A stretch of 64,000 bases of DNA from Muricea muricata (Eukaryota; Cnidaria; Anthozoa; Malacalcyonacea; Plexauridae): NCBI GenBank assembly GCA_963855995.1, contig OY979722.1, positions 620,001 through 684,000 of the forward strand. The letters run 5' to 3'. Position 1 is the first letter of the stretch; every line of letters begins with the position of its first letter. This document shows positions 51,263 through 64,000 of the stretch, one piece after another. Under the pieces are notes generated by a model. It had not been told where the DNA came from. It did no database searches and was given only the letters and a program-made list of their open reading frames with translations. The position numbers and the translations under genes are program-made.

Positions 51263-54200
51263 TTAATTGACATTACCTATATTGTGGTTTTGACGATTCA
51301 TTTCAAACTGATCATTTTGTGGTTGTTCATTTAGTCGCATACGCGAACTATGAGGTGAGACCTTGCTAGCTCTGGCTGGTTTAACACGCTTGAAATAATA
51401 CAACAGAGCTGCGATCAATGCGATTACAACCACGATACACACGACTATGATGATGGCAACCTCTGCCGTGGTAAGACCGTCATCGTCATCGTCATCTTCT
51501 GGTTTCGATGTAGGAGGAGGAGTCGTGGTTGAAGAGATGATCTTAAAGGAATTGGACTGAACTTTCAAGGTTTCGTTTTGCCCAGGAAGAATGAAATCAA
51601 CTTTGTTTGTCTTGACGAGCTGCTTCAGGTAAAGAACGGTTGAGTTCACAGAACTTTCGTTGGTGTCGTTGCTCGGCAGGATGGTGAATGTCACGATAAT
51701 GCTTCCACTTCGGATGTCCATATTTGTGATTCTTGCTTCGGAAATGTTGAGACGGTTGGCAAGAAAAGACCGCAGGTGCGAGATAAAGACAGTCTTTGTT
51801 GTGTTTCCACTTATTACTTGACTGTAGTTGGCATTGAAAGCGAACTCTACCGTCATGGATTTCTCTGGTTTTGCTATAAAATACAACCAAACAATTCATA
51901 TTAACTAACTCGGGCTTCAGAAATGATCCAAAATTATTGATTAATCCTCAAATATCTAACTAACCTGTAGGATGTGTCGGTCCATTTGTTGGTTTCTGCG
52001 TTGATGGCGGCTTGGTAGGACGGGTTTCTTCTCCCAAGAACACAGCAATATAACCCAATTGTGTGCAAGTGCACTCAATGATACTGTTATTTGATTTATA
52101 GCCACTACACCCCGATGTCTGCCACTCCTTGGATCCCTCATGCCACACTCGACACTATATAATAGAATACTTGACAGTTCAGTCCAAGATGGTCCTTACT
52201 GGGACTTCAACGAGAAGAGCAGAAAACTGATAGAGCTTCTCTGCTTACTAATAATGTTAACGTGTGGACCTTTACTGGACCTCTGGGAAGAACTCAAGAA
52301 CAGCTTAGAACCAAGAGAGCAATCCAGCATAAATAAATTTAGTTCAGTTATAACATACCTCTTTCGTGTAGTTTTCGTACATTTCAGCGTTATCAATTGG
52401 GAATTGCACAGCAACGGTATTTTCTAAACCCGAAACGGAAATCTCAGCCGAAGTTTGAGGATTATAAAGCCGTAATGAAGCAACGTCACTGAGCCGTGTG
52501 ATGTTCTTCGCTGTTGGATCAGATTGTACAAGAAGATCATCTTTAAACTAAATAAAGAGTTTGAATGAATGTAAGATATAGAAGGCCTAACAGAGATAGT
52601 AAATGGAGCATCGTTTTATGTTAATTGCAGTAATCACTGTAATTATCAACATTCACAACCATTATTAAACATTGCCATAAAAACAACTATTATCTCCTCC
52701 CAACGACTATGATCATTCACATCACCTACTCACCATTATCCTTATCATTACTCACACAATAACAACGAATATCACCACATGATCCCCTCCCACCCACAAT
52801 CATCACCACCATGACAATCATTATCACTACAATCACAACCATAATCAACGAGTATTAATCATATCTCCCCACCTATCACTACTTCCTCTCACCCTCCCAC
52901 CCTCTTACCCACCTACACACAAACCCCTACCAAATCTTACCTGAGCAGTAGCTATACATGCCCCAGTACAGGTATCATCAGGGGTACATGACCATGACTC
53001 ATACTGTGTCTTCAAAGTCAGGCCCAGTCTATAGAGAACACTCGCTTCTATATACTCTGGTGCTGTCGATGTGGAAACTTCGTGAAAATCATTATCTACA
53101 GTTGATACCGAATCTTGCACAGCTCGCCACCAACCTGTGAAAACACACGAGCATAACAATCAAGGAAAAACCATGGGAAGAGCAATTATTTATAATATAC
53201 CTTCAATTATCCCGCCCGTGTCATTTAGCCTCATATTTACCTCTCTTGACCACTCTCATAACGGTGATGTTAGATTTAACCAATGCATACGGTCCTCCTG
53301 TAGCAAGGCCTTTGCATAGCGAAGGTTCTTGTGCCTTGACTGTTGACAGGAATGTGGCTTTGGCTTCCAGACTGCCGTTTGTGTAATCTTCAGGATCGAG
53401 AACATTTTGCGAGATCTTAAGAATGGTTTCAACCTCCGCTGCTGTTTTTTCTTCTATACTGCTGGTATCCACCACAGCGCGACGTTGTCGCTTGCTAGGT
53501 GACTGGGCTCCACCTTCCAATATAAACAAGCTTTGAAGAACCCTCACGGCATCACATTCTGGCTTACATCCGCTGGTCGTCTGCAACAATGAGGCTCTTA
53601 CCACCACTCTGCTAGATTTGTCCTGCACTCCTCCGCTTTCGATGGAAATCAGCACCTAAAGAAATAAAGTATTTACTTAATTAAGTATATTGTGAAATGA
53701 CGAACAAGTGGGAATTAGTTACAAACATTTGTGCGTCGTGGCTGTAAGAAAAATAAAGCCACGAGTGTTCATAAGCCACGAGTGTCCGCTCGTATCGTAA
53801 ACATTAATCATGTTAAGTACAACCACCATTGCTGCGTTAATCTATCTTTTAGCCAATCAGATGTGTTGCATCCTCCCAGTTAGCCAATCAGGTTGCTTGT
53901 TAGCGAGGAAAAGGTATTGGTATTGGTAGTGGAAGTCATTTCTGAACCTCGCCGAGTAGGAGCTTTCAGAGCTTGACCAAAACATATTAAAATGGAGAAG
54001 CTTTTATTCCACTAACCTTAACAGTGATGGCCTTTTTGAACTCCCTTACTGCCCTCGTTGTATTAGGATCGTTTCTATTACCGCTTGAACGCGCCACAGC
54101 AAGAAGAACGATAACTTTGCCTGAAATGTAAACAAAAATATGTGAATTGCTTTTTTGACTAATGGCACGAAGGAATTACACAAAGTTCCAGTTTTAAGAC

Positions 54201-57200
54201 AAAGAACAATCTTACTAACCTAAACCTTTTCCAAAATTACCCGCGTCGATGTTTCTCACTGCACCATCACCGAATTCATTGATAGTGGAAGCATCTAGTG
54301 GCGTGGGCTTCACAATCACCGACGTTTCCTGTATCGTGACTGCACCGTAAATATCAGATACTTTGACGAAAACTGTGAGGCTGTAATTATTCGCGGCATC
54401 TCCTACAATCAACGGAATTGAAATGTTTAACTAATCAATACAGTATGGCAGGAACATTTTAACGAACTGTAATCTGGGTTTTGACAATTACTCAACATGT
54501 TTAAAAAGTTTGAGAAAATCATTATCCGGTGGATAGCGTTGTTCATCTTACATAGAACTGGTCCCTGAATTTCTTCACTCCAAGCTGTTGGCCACCGTCA
54601 ACCATACACAAAGTACTACTTCAAAACACGAGTACCGTACCTTGTGGTAACAAATCAACTGTCAATTCACTTTCCTCCCTTGCTTCCTCTAACAGTGCTT
54701 CCTGCCGTTCACCAGTCTCCTGATCCAGGGTGTAATAACCGAACTGGTACGTCAACGGTAGATCTTCTGCATCATCCTCCCAGCCCTCGGAAGCACTTAA
54801 TGTGAACGACGTGTTGCCGAAAAATCCCGAAGTTGGATCGACCGTCAATGAACCTACAACATAAGTGACACTTGTTGATTCAAACATCATTTTTAATATC
54901 CTTCACAATTTCCAACTATCTTTTGAAAACCCAGTTTTCTTTAATCGAATTCTTATCAAAAGTATTTTGATCGGGTTTTCCTGCTGATTCGAGGCAAGAA
55001 AAGAAGGAGTAGAATGGTATACCAATTAAGAATCAAGTTGACTTTTAATCTTTGTGACAAACCTTTTGATGGTGCTGAGTTTGTAATCACTTCAATGTCG
55101 GCGTACGATGACGAATCACTGTGGTTAACAGAAAGTCGGAACTTGTAAGTGACGCCATCTTCGAGTTGGTTGCCATTGATCAGCAAGGATGGTGCTGCGA
55201 ATAAGGCGACTTTGCCAGCTTCCTTTACATACGTTACGTCAAGTGGTGTAGAAACAACACCAAGTGCGTTCAAATCTAGATTGCCATATTCTAAAACAGA
55301 CACAAATCGAGAAGTTTCTCTTAAAGGCGCTCAAAGAGGACCCCATTCTCAAAGAGAGCTTTCCATTGCGTCACTGGATCAACTGATGGTCATGTCTCAA
55401 TCTCAAACGAGGACAGTTTAGAAGCGTAAGAGCTATCCTGAATGAAATCATTGTAAGTTTGCATGCTTTTGAATCTCAATAACGTAACTATTACGCGGTG
55501 TTTGCAAAAAACTAAACTGACAACCAAAATATAGACCTGCTCAGGCCTCAGCTTACAAGCAAACTAACTTTTTTCAGATCATGTGATCTGAAAAAGGTAA
55601 CTTGCATGTAAGCTGAGGATGTCTATTGAAAACTATACCTTCGCTTTGAACACTACTCCACACAGCGTTGACATTCTTCTTGCTTCTGATTAATGACTCG
55701 ATTGCAAGAATTTTAGTCGGATTGACCTTTACAACATTCAACGGTCGTATGAGGACGGATGGCGGAGCTCCTGCTTTCACAATCACAATGATCGATGCAT
55801 CGTTACTCCTCCTGCCTTTGCTGAAGATCAGCATGAATTTATACCTAGAAAAATGACGTGTGGTTATCAGTCACTAGGGACCTTAATATTTACGACGCGG
55901 CAGCTCGACGACGCGGCTTCATAACAAGAGATATTTTTATACTGTAGAAGACAACAGCCATGAATAATTTGTGGTCCCAGGGGTATTCTCAAGTGCCAGC
56001 CATGCCTAATACAACATCAAACTGAGAATTATCACGTCCCTTGAGCAACGCGAAAGCATACTACAACATAAGAAGTCTTTTGGAAGTCTAGCAGAAAGCA
56101 TATCGTTTTGGCCAACAAAACTATTTGTAAGTTACTAAAACAAGCTTCAAATGGTTGTTAAAACAATCAAATTTTAAAAAGCTTCTTCCTGTACTTATAT
56201 ATTGACACCGCGTCTTCGAACTTGCCGCGTTGTCGATCTTAAACTCCCTACTAAACGTTAAAACGCAACCGAGCTGTTAAAATGAAGGCGGTTATACTTA
56301 CCAGTTGACAGACATCTTAAATATGTTTGAAGCTAGTTTAAAGTGTCGCCTTGGAAAAAAGTTAACCATATATGCCTATACTGGCGGCTTCTTAGTTGCA
56401 CAAACATAAGTTAAATTCGTTTTGGGTAAATTGGGAAAGTAATATTGTCTGGGTACCAAACGTACAGCAGTATACGCTATAAGCCCATGAAACAGGTGTT
56501 GTGACAGAATGCCAAAATGATATCCCTGAAAATAGTTCTATTTAGTCTTACTTGCTGTTTGTTTTTAGTTTCGTAGCGACGTCGATGGTTGCTTTAGCAC
56601 CAAGGGGAATTAACATTCTTCTCATTTGACCAGGCTTGAATGGATCAGATTCAAAGCACGGGTTATCATCTCCATCGAAACATCGCCATTCGTACCGAGC
56701 GACATCGGACGTACCATCAGGGTCGGAGGATTTTGTGCCATCTAAAACGAGGGTGTCATCTTCTCCGACTACGCGAGTAACACCACCTTTAGAAAGGAAT
56801 TACTTCATTGAACTCTCTTGATGCAAGTGGACTCTACTACACTGTAAGGATAACTTAGCGGATATCTTTGAAGGAGATTGACGTGTATAAGTGTGAAGTG
56901 TACGTTGTTTTTAGTGCGGGCACCGTATTGGCGTACTTAGTGTAGTGACATGACCGAAATTTTGGCTGTTTCTCGTTTACGCGCGCAGAGCAGTATTTTA
57001 AAAGCAATTTGGAGAGAGGAACCATTCAAAATTGGTAGGTAGAGATCTATAAGGGGTGTGTATCAGCCCCTCCCCTCCCCAAGACGGAATGGTCTCACTA
57101 CCTCGCAGAGTAAGGTTTATAGCATTGGAGTGTCACTGTACCTTTGATAACAGCGTTTAGTGGACTGGACTCCACATCTAAGGTGATGGTGGCTGTAGCA

Positions 57201-60200
57201 GTTAGTGTAATATCCGATGCCATTTGGGCAGTGAGAGTTAAGGTGTATTTCTAAAACAGAAGCAAAGATTTGGAAAATAAACTGATATGTATTATATCGT
57301 AGAGATAAGATACTAAAACACATTGAGTTCTTTTTCTTATCTTCACTATTGAAGATATCTTTACCGGCACTGATCCACTGATCTTCACTTGTAAAAGCAT
57401 CGATCACGTTAATTATTATCATTTCCCGCCAAAAATTTTGTATTTTCAAAATGGCGACTGCAACTTGGTCTTGTTGAAAGAATGAAAATATTAGACCCTA
57501 ATGGCGCACAGGTACTCTTTGAGTTGAAATAATACTATGTAATTAGTTGACACAAGCTAAGTTTTTAGCATTATCGATTGCAAATTTATATTACTGACTT
57601 CGCTTTTAAATTGTAACCGCAATTTGAACTGTTTATTAAACGACTATCCATGTTTATATAAATAAAGAACATTACACAGCGGTTTGAAGATATGAATTTT
57701 ATCTTCTCGGGGTGAAAACAACATTTCACTCATCCGCGGCGCTCGTTCCTACAGCATTTGCAATTTATTGAAACAAAGTTACTTTGTCATCAAGTATTAG
57801 GCTATGAAGCCTATTAGCCTATTTGTGTATATATGTGTACATATGTACACCTGTACATACATCTTTATGTCCACTTACCGTGCCTCCACGCAATGTCCGT
57901 GGCTTGATGGTTAATCTTGAATTGTGTGTAACTCCGAGACTAACTCCCACTGCTTGAATTTCCCAGGTGAAGAGAACTTTGGGTTGATAGCCTTTTGGTA
58001 AACAACTTGATAGTTTGACTTTTCCTATGAAATAGTTTTACTGATCAGTTTATTACAGCTATTTTTAAATAGTTTGAAAGCTTAAAAGCTTTAAAGCTTC
58101 TGCTTTGTACTAAGAGGAACAAATTCTGTGCTGGCTATGTTAACACAGCCATCAACAAAGTTATTTGCGTGAAAAAGTTAAGCAGTCGAAACATTTGTTT
58201 TTTTTTATTGCTCCCTTATAACTTGCTTCAGGTTTACATTATCACAGAGCAGTTTACAGCGATCGTTTAACGTCTTAGAAATTGCAAGAATGCGAGAAAA
58301 AATTACCCAATGCTAGGTACTTGGTTGAAAAGCGAATATTAAAGTAATGTTAGTCGTAGCCTCGTACTTCTTTACTTGGGAAAGAAACTCAGAGTACACC
58401 AACCTTGTAGAGTAGCCCCGAGCGCAGTTTTTATTTTCTTCACCGTGGCGCCGACACTGAGACTAGGCAGAGATTTGTCTTGGCGTTGTATTATCAGGAC
58501 ATTTTCATTGCTTTCATCTCCGAGGAAATTTTTCACCTTCAACTTAAACTTGTAACGCGGTCCAACTACAATCATCGAATTATTAGGGGCTGTAACTACT
58601 TTTTGATATTTATCTAACGATTTCAAGTATCGTCTGGTCGCATTCAGATCTGCTTTAGCGTTGGCGGTGATGGCTGGGTCTTCTGGATCATCCCATTCCA
58701 CGTCCCACATGAAGATCAATGGACGGCCACCTGAGCCAAACGACTGAGAGCCACTAATAGAAAACACCGCGCAAATACCTGAATAAACACAATAGTATTT
58801 CATCATTTGCCAACATGATCATTCATTCAAGTAATCCAGTATTACTGCAGAAAAGAACGTCAGTTCTAAACTAATCTCCTCAGAGAATCCTCGAAGTTCT
58901 TCTTTTGATGTGTGCTAGTGTTCCTACAACCAGGACATCTACTAACTTTGCTTATTGATAGCTGTGTTACTTTTAAACTGTTTCTTCTATAAGTGCACTA
59001 ACTCTTGAAGTGTATTCCTAGAGGGAACCTGTAGTGTTTAACTGAAGTTACACTAACTGCAGTTCAACTGAAGAGGCTGTTAGTCACCAATCAAAAACGC
59101 AACTAACTACCTTATCTTGTAAACCAAACACTCACCAAGAACTTCGACACCACCAACTTTTGCTACTGGCGTAACCGGAACATCTGGTGGAGCAACAACT
59201 AGATCGTAGTAGGTTTCCCGAGGTTCTTTAGTGATTTTTTGGTATCGCCGTGTGATTGAGTTGAGCCTGAACCGCAGGGTATCATTAGGAACGATACTTG
59301 GGCGATCTTGTAACTGGATGATCATTTGACGCGAGTTACCGAAGAAACATTTAGACCTGGCACCAAATGAGCTTGCGTTGCCTTGTGGGAAGAATGCTGA
59401 GCAGGAAACAGCTACTTCTCGTGATTTTGTCGGGAGATTGAAACTGATTTCGATAACTTTTAAGTTGTTTAGGAACTTTGCACTTACTGGTTTTGACTCA
59501 TTCGCGTATATAGTGAAATTTAAAGCACTTTCTCCAATCTCGCGATCACCTCGACTGAACGAAACAGCCAATGAAATTTGAACTGAATCTTTGGTTGGTG
59601 GGACCGAGCAGGAGACACTCGTGGAGCTCACGAATTTTGCTTTGAACACGTGACGATCTCGCGAGACACACGCGATGTCTGACGTGTTGACGAAACCGCT
59701 TCCTGTAATAACAGCTGTCTCGGCCGTATCGATATCAATGAAGTGTGGATTTATTGATGTGTAGGAAATGGAGGATTTGTTGTAGACTAAAAATGTTTCT
59801 TCTACAGTATATGAAACATCAGAATCAAAAGTACACGTTATGTTGTAGTAACCTGAAGCCAGAGTTGGGGTGGAGAATTCAATAACATGACCGTTGTCGT
59901 ACGCCAATAATGATGGACTTGCTATCGCTTGCCTGCAATCAGAAATATGACAGCACTCGTCAAGAATTCACAGCAAAGGTTGCAGGAGGTGGGAGAGGGA
60001 GGAATGAAAGGAAACGAAGGTGTGAGAAGAAGAGAGAAAGTGAGGGAATGGAATAGGATAGCTGAGGAAGGAAGGAGGAACGTAATGGATGAGGAAGAAA
60101 GAAAAGCGAAAGAGAGAGGGAGACAGGGGTCGTCACTCATTTGATTTGATTTTAAATCTTGCCAATAGATAAAAGACGCCTTATACGACGTCTACTGCAT

Positions 60201-63200
60201 ACAAAAGAGATACACACTTTACCTATCACTAGTGTTAGTGTTTATAACGTCACATTCAACTGTGTTATACTTTTCCAGTCCTGCACCTCGAATGATGACT
60301 TTCATGCCACCGCGAGAAGGTCCACTGTCAGGAATAATCTCCTTTAACTTCACACACTCACTGTTCCAACTTGGGCCATTGAGAAGCGAACAATTGCCAC
60401 ACACATCAACATATTTTCCACCATTTGGCACGCCCTCACAGTCCGCACAGGTGGAGTTATCTCCGCCGCATACGCCACAGGCATCCATGCCAAACGTGAT
60501 TGGCATACCCGAGGTACCACCAGCACAGTAGCCACAATCATTGATAGCTGCTGCACCAAAACACAATCCTGCACAGTCGGTGAAGTTTACAAATCGGTCC
60601 CTGCGTTGACAAACACCGCAAGTGTCGTTAAATGACAAGTCACACTCCCCAGCACAATCCTTCATGGCGTTATAGGAAACATTCGTGTTTCCGCCTGTGC
60701 ATTCTCCACACTCGTCTAATAAGTGGAAAAAAAACAGTATTATGAAGAAAATACATGAAGATTGACACTTTATTTAGACGTTATATGAAGTAACCTAAAA
60801 AGAAAAACAGCTTACCAATAACAGCCTTGGAGTTCAGACCACCATCGCAGCCTACACATGACGAGCCATCTCCCCCACATCTTCCGCACCTGTCAGTCCT
60901 ACCCTTGGAGCCTTCACGACCGTCGCAACCCTTTCGTCGTACGATTGCCGTGACTCCCTTTCTGCTATACGGCGAAATGCCGTCGGAAGGTCTCGTAATA
61001 TTCCGCCAGCCGATTGTGTGACCATCGGAACCATCCCACGATAGGAAAACGATTTTGGATTTTGTCGAGGCGTCGAGATTACTCCACAGTATGCCATTAT
61101 TGTGCATTTTGAACTTGAGAGAATAACTAGAATTCAAAACCATAGCTGGTATGTCACCATGGAGACCATCCGAATACTCTCGGTTGTCGATAATGATCTG
61201 TGTCCAACTTCCCGATGGTGATTTGTAATACCACGAACCAATGGTTGTATTCAAAGCTTGCACTATTGCAATGCCAAGCATATCTTTATCAACATCAGAA
61301 GCCCCAGCTTCAGTAAGCAAGTCTTTGACAAGTTTCCCCGATGATGGTGTTGTTGTAATATTGTACGGAATAGCGGGAAAATATATCTGGGCGTTTTCAG
61401 TCACCGGTTGGTCATTTATTGGTGTCACGTGAACGTTGAATATGTATTCACGAGGATTGTACAGGACAACAAATGTGTGTTCGCTGATGAGGAATCTGGA
61501 TGGGCGTGACTCGTTTGGCAAGGTCACTAAAAAATAAACATTGTTTCATGTTGAAGTGTTTAATTTAGGGGTCTTGTTTTTGTAGTAATGTAGCAATTGG
61601 CCTCGTAAGTTCAACGTTACTGGCTTTTTACAGAAGTATAAATGAAGTACCTGCATCAAACGCTTTTCCAGCGATGTTTCTTATCTTATTCTTCTCGTCT
61701 GCAGAAGCAGTCAAATTTTCAACAGCACTGTTAAAGTTGGCAAGAGTGTAGGAGGCACGATCTGTCGCCATCAGTTCTAGAGCTTTTTCCAGCAACATTC
61801 TGGTGTGTTTTGATGTGTTCTGCATTATCATCACCTGACATGGAAATAAAAAACTACTTAGTGATTAATTTTAGGACATGTTTTGTCGCATCTCAGACAG
61901 AAAATGTTTCCTGGATAAAAAAAAAGCATTCAGTTTTCGTAGTAACACTTTAAGATGATAGGTGATTTCGCTATAGACTAAATTTTGATCTGGCTAAGAA
62001 GAAAGGAATAGATCGCTACAGCTAGAAGGAGCAACGCAAAATTAGTAAAATTGCAAAGTTTGGTGGCGAAATTTTCTAAAATACGAAAAACCAGTCTTGC
62101 AAAATGTGGTCAATACGAAAAATATTGTTGTAAAAGCAGGAGAACAGAGGGCTAACGTCATCGAATAACATGAAACACAATCCAAGAACTTACCCCCTTT
62201 AACGCATGCGCGAGTGGAGGAGGAGCGTCAAAGTAGACTTTCTTGATGGAATCAGAACACCTGCCGTATGAAACAACCTCAAACCTCATTGACCAGTTTC
62301 CCGATACATCTTTAGCAGGGAGAAAACGTAGCAAGTCATTTGGTTCAACGACTTTGACCGACTGTGAACGAACGTTCATTTCATTCACTTGCCACGTTCC
62401 TGAAAAGTTTCGAATATGAAATCATCTGCATTACTTACAGTAGTTAATTTTCCTGACGTAATCTAGTTAAGCGAGCGAACACGTCTCTTTCATATACAGT
62501 GTTGTGCAGAGATTGTATAGGCATGCTGGTACAAATGTTGATGTGACAAAGGTTGCGACAGAGCATACGCATGTGATATGCTCCACGAGTGTTTCCAAGA
62601 ATAGTGACTTCCGGTGTCATCTATCGAAATAATAAGCAGAACCTCAACAGCGTAGAGACTCTTTTCTTAGAAGCTACCAAAACATTTGCACAGTACTGTA
62701 CATGAAATTGGCAAGGAGAGTTCATAACAAAATTGATCATTTTTTCCCCGTTTCATGATCGACTTTCTTATTAGAATATTTTTCTCATAATTTCATAAAC
62801 CTCTCAAAATCTCATAATTTCTACTGATTCTCTAGGTTTCTCCCCGTGGTAAGATCGAGTCAAACATTAACTGCATGGAACTTGTATTGAAAGTATTGAA
62901 AACGAACCTTGAGATGCCTGGCCGACTCCAACGATCGCAATAGCAGCTTGAAATTCTTCAAAACATTTCACCGTCTCGTTGTAATCTTTAACAACTTTGG
63001 CAGGTAAGTGTTCCGACATGTTTCCGTCGATTGATTTATCCATTACTGTATGACTCAAACTTATCTCAATCCTTTTACCAATCTAAAACATATCGTACCA
63101 CATGTTTGATTTTTCAATTGGTCGTTTTCCCGAAGACGTTTTGTATTTTTTCTTGTTAATGATCCGAGTATTTTTTCAGGGAATTCTTAGGACCGTAAAA

Positions 63201-64000
63201 TGGCCGCAAAACTCAATCTTGAATCGAGTTTTCAAATTCAATCTTCTCCCCAAAACGTTCGGTGCAGTTAACACGAAGCTGTTCGAGTTAAATTCGTCAC
63301 AGATACAATTAGTTTTGAACCAGAAACCCGAAAATTAAGAAAAAATAGCTGGAAATCATTTCATGACCCTAGAAAAACTGCACATTACAGTGATAGTAGT
63401 ATACAATGAACAGGACTCACTCAAGGAAAACCCTGAAAGAAACACTGAGGTGAGATAATTTTGATGTGTTAAAATGCGTCACCAGGTTTAAATAAATGTT
63501 TCAATCACGAGTAAAGAAACTAGCCAGGGACTAGCCTTACCACATTACTACAATCTATAATTGGAAAAAGTAATGCAGTTTTGTTGAATCATGAATTCCG
63601 TACGTCAAAATGACGCTGCCTACCGTGTCGTTGCAGCTATTCATAAGCCACGCGCAACCTCAACTGAGCACTTTCTTTCCATACCTCAAATCCTTCATCT
63701 AGTTCGTCTTCGTCGATAGTGTAAGTGCCATTAATGAACTTGATAAAGCTGGTCACGGGTGGTGATGGACTTTGCAGCAAAGCTAGGGTATTCTTTGGAT
63801 CATGTAGGATAGCAGAGACATCAATAGTACTTCCTATATCCCCATCCTTCACCGGAGTGTACTTTACAGTGGCCAGACCGTGCCAAGAGGAGTCGTTTGT
63901 GTTAAATCTAGAAACGAAACAGTCATATAATGATCCAGTTACCAAAAGATTTCACTGTTTTAATAATTTCACTTTTTTCTGTGCTAATCAGTCACCCAGT
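51263..64000 (-). CDS. Large REJ/IPT/GPS single-pass receptor, 5'-truncated by the window edge
   Basis: Twenty-one exons in the window (63685-63907, 62908-63082, 62194-62399, 61651-61834, 60816-61526, 60223-60715, 59136-59932, 58404-58778, 57879-58024, 57142-57250, 56552-56786, 55639-55844, 55063-55290, 54641-54853, 54220-54402, 54017-54120, 53241-53655, 52941-53134, 52359-52547, 51965-52154, 51263-51873) encode the last 2,061 residues in one frame. Order in this fragment: unclassified N-terminal part; cadherin-like module (GSWYYKSPSGSW to SWDGSDG, about 340-440); Cys/Gly repeats including CGVCGGDNSTC (about 470-620); two IPT/TIG domains (IIPDSGPSRGG, then TAVITGSGFVN, about 625-790); REJ region (about 930-1670, with LDGTKSSDPDG and LPLTYQFGYYTL); GAIN-like segment and GPS (CRVW to CTCTQLGYIAVF, about 1796-1830); SEA-like domain with SGSIIVTFTI; D6 linker; one membrane helix (AIIIVVCIVVVIALIAALLY, about 1996-2018); cytosolic tail of about 43 residues. 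Related to polycystin-1/REJ proteins but lacking their 11-helix part. Role unknown; adhesion or gamete/self recognition is only inference. Confidence 0.85.
52620..52920. repeat. CA/CAT-rich low-complexity tract in a receptor intron
   Basis: Irregular CACCATTATC/ATCACAACCATA sequence between the exons at 52359-52547 and 52941-53134. No coding potential. Confidence 0.6.
62040..62120. repeat. Solo arm of the MITE family seen at 23121
   Basis: TTAGTAAAATTGCAAAGTTT followed by GGTGGCGAAATTTTCTAAAAT matches the left arm of the 23121-23363 element with modest divergence. It lies in a receptor intron. Confidence 0.6.

Noticed and set aside
53221..53655. Frames at 53655, 59907 and 48233 that appear to start with Met
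   Set aside because: The first codon is GTG or TTG, not ATG. These are internal exons bounded by splice sites, not gene starts.
60000..60140. Purine-rich 71-codon frame (GAGAGGAATG-type)
   Set aside because: Simple-sequence tract in a receptor intron.

Overview
The window is nuclear DNA of an early-branching animal, most probably a cnidarian and probably anthozoan-like. The evidence is AT-rich sequence, short GT-AG introns, animal-specific genes (JARID2, an ANKRD11/12 homologue, a REJ/GPS receptor, a VIAAT-like transporter) and abundant DNA transposons and fold-back repeats. The clade is an inference: no rRNA or mitochondrial marker is present. Exon models were built by hand from homology, splice sites and reading-frame phase, and all multi-exon models close in frame.

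Layout, left to right. MAF1 (+, 493-2747) converges on JARID2 (-, 3579-13338). JARID2 carries a 2.9 kb fold-back element in an intron inside its ARID-coding region. An intact Kolobok-type transposon with TTAA duplications (13548-16350) sits between the start codons of JARID2 and GTPBP10 (+, 16516-18240). An ANKRD11/12 homologue (-, 18430-23884) follows, then EMC4 (+, 25023-26684) tail-to-tail with NGDN (-, 26721-30665), with 36 bp between stop codons. NGDN is head-to-head with intronless TIMMDC1 (+, 30830-31477). Next come an A/T satellite (31.85-32.45 kb) and an 8.5 kb nearly perfect palindrome (32743-41240) that ends about 21 bp before the NUDT21 start codon (+, 41262-43273). CYC1 (-, 43848-46313), a VIAAT/SLC32-like transporter (+, about 48289-49720) and the C-terminal 2,061 residues of a large REJ/IPT/GPS single-pass receptor (-, 51263 to beyond the right edge) complete the window.

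Functionally this is a housekeeping neighbourhood: Pol III repression (MAF1), PRC2 targeting (JARID2), chromatin co-regulation (ANKRD11/12), mitochondrial ribosome GTPase (GTPBP10), ER membrane insertion (EMC4), small-subunit processome (NGDN), complex I assembly (TIMMDC1), cleavage factor Im (NUDT21) and complex III (CYC1). Two more lineage-specific surface or vesicle proteins lie at the right. Genes almost strictly alternate in strand, giving shared promoters and convergent 3' ends. The most unusual content is the set of large inverted-repeat elements and how close they sit to gene starts and exons.
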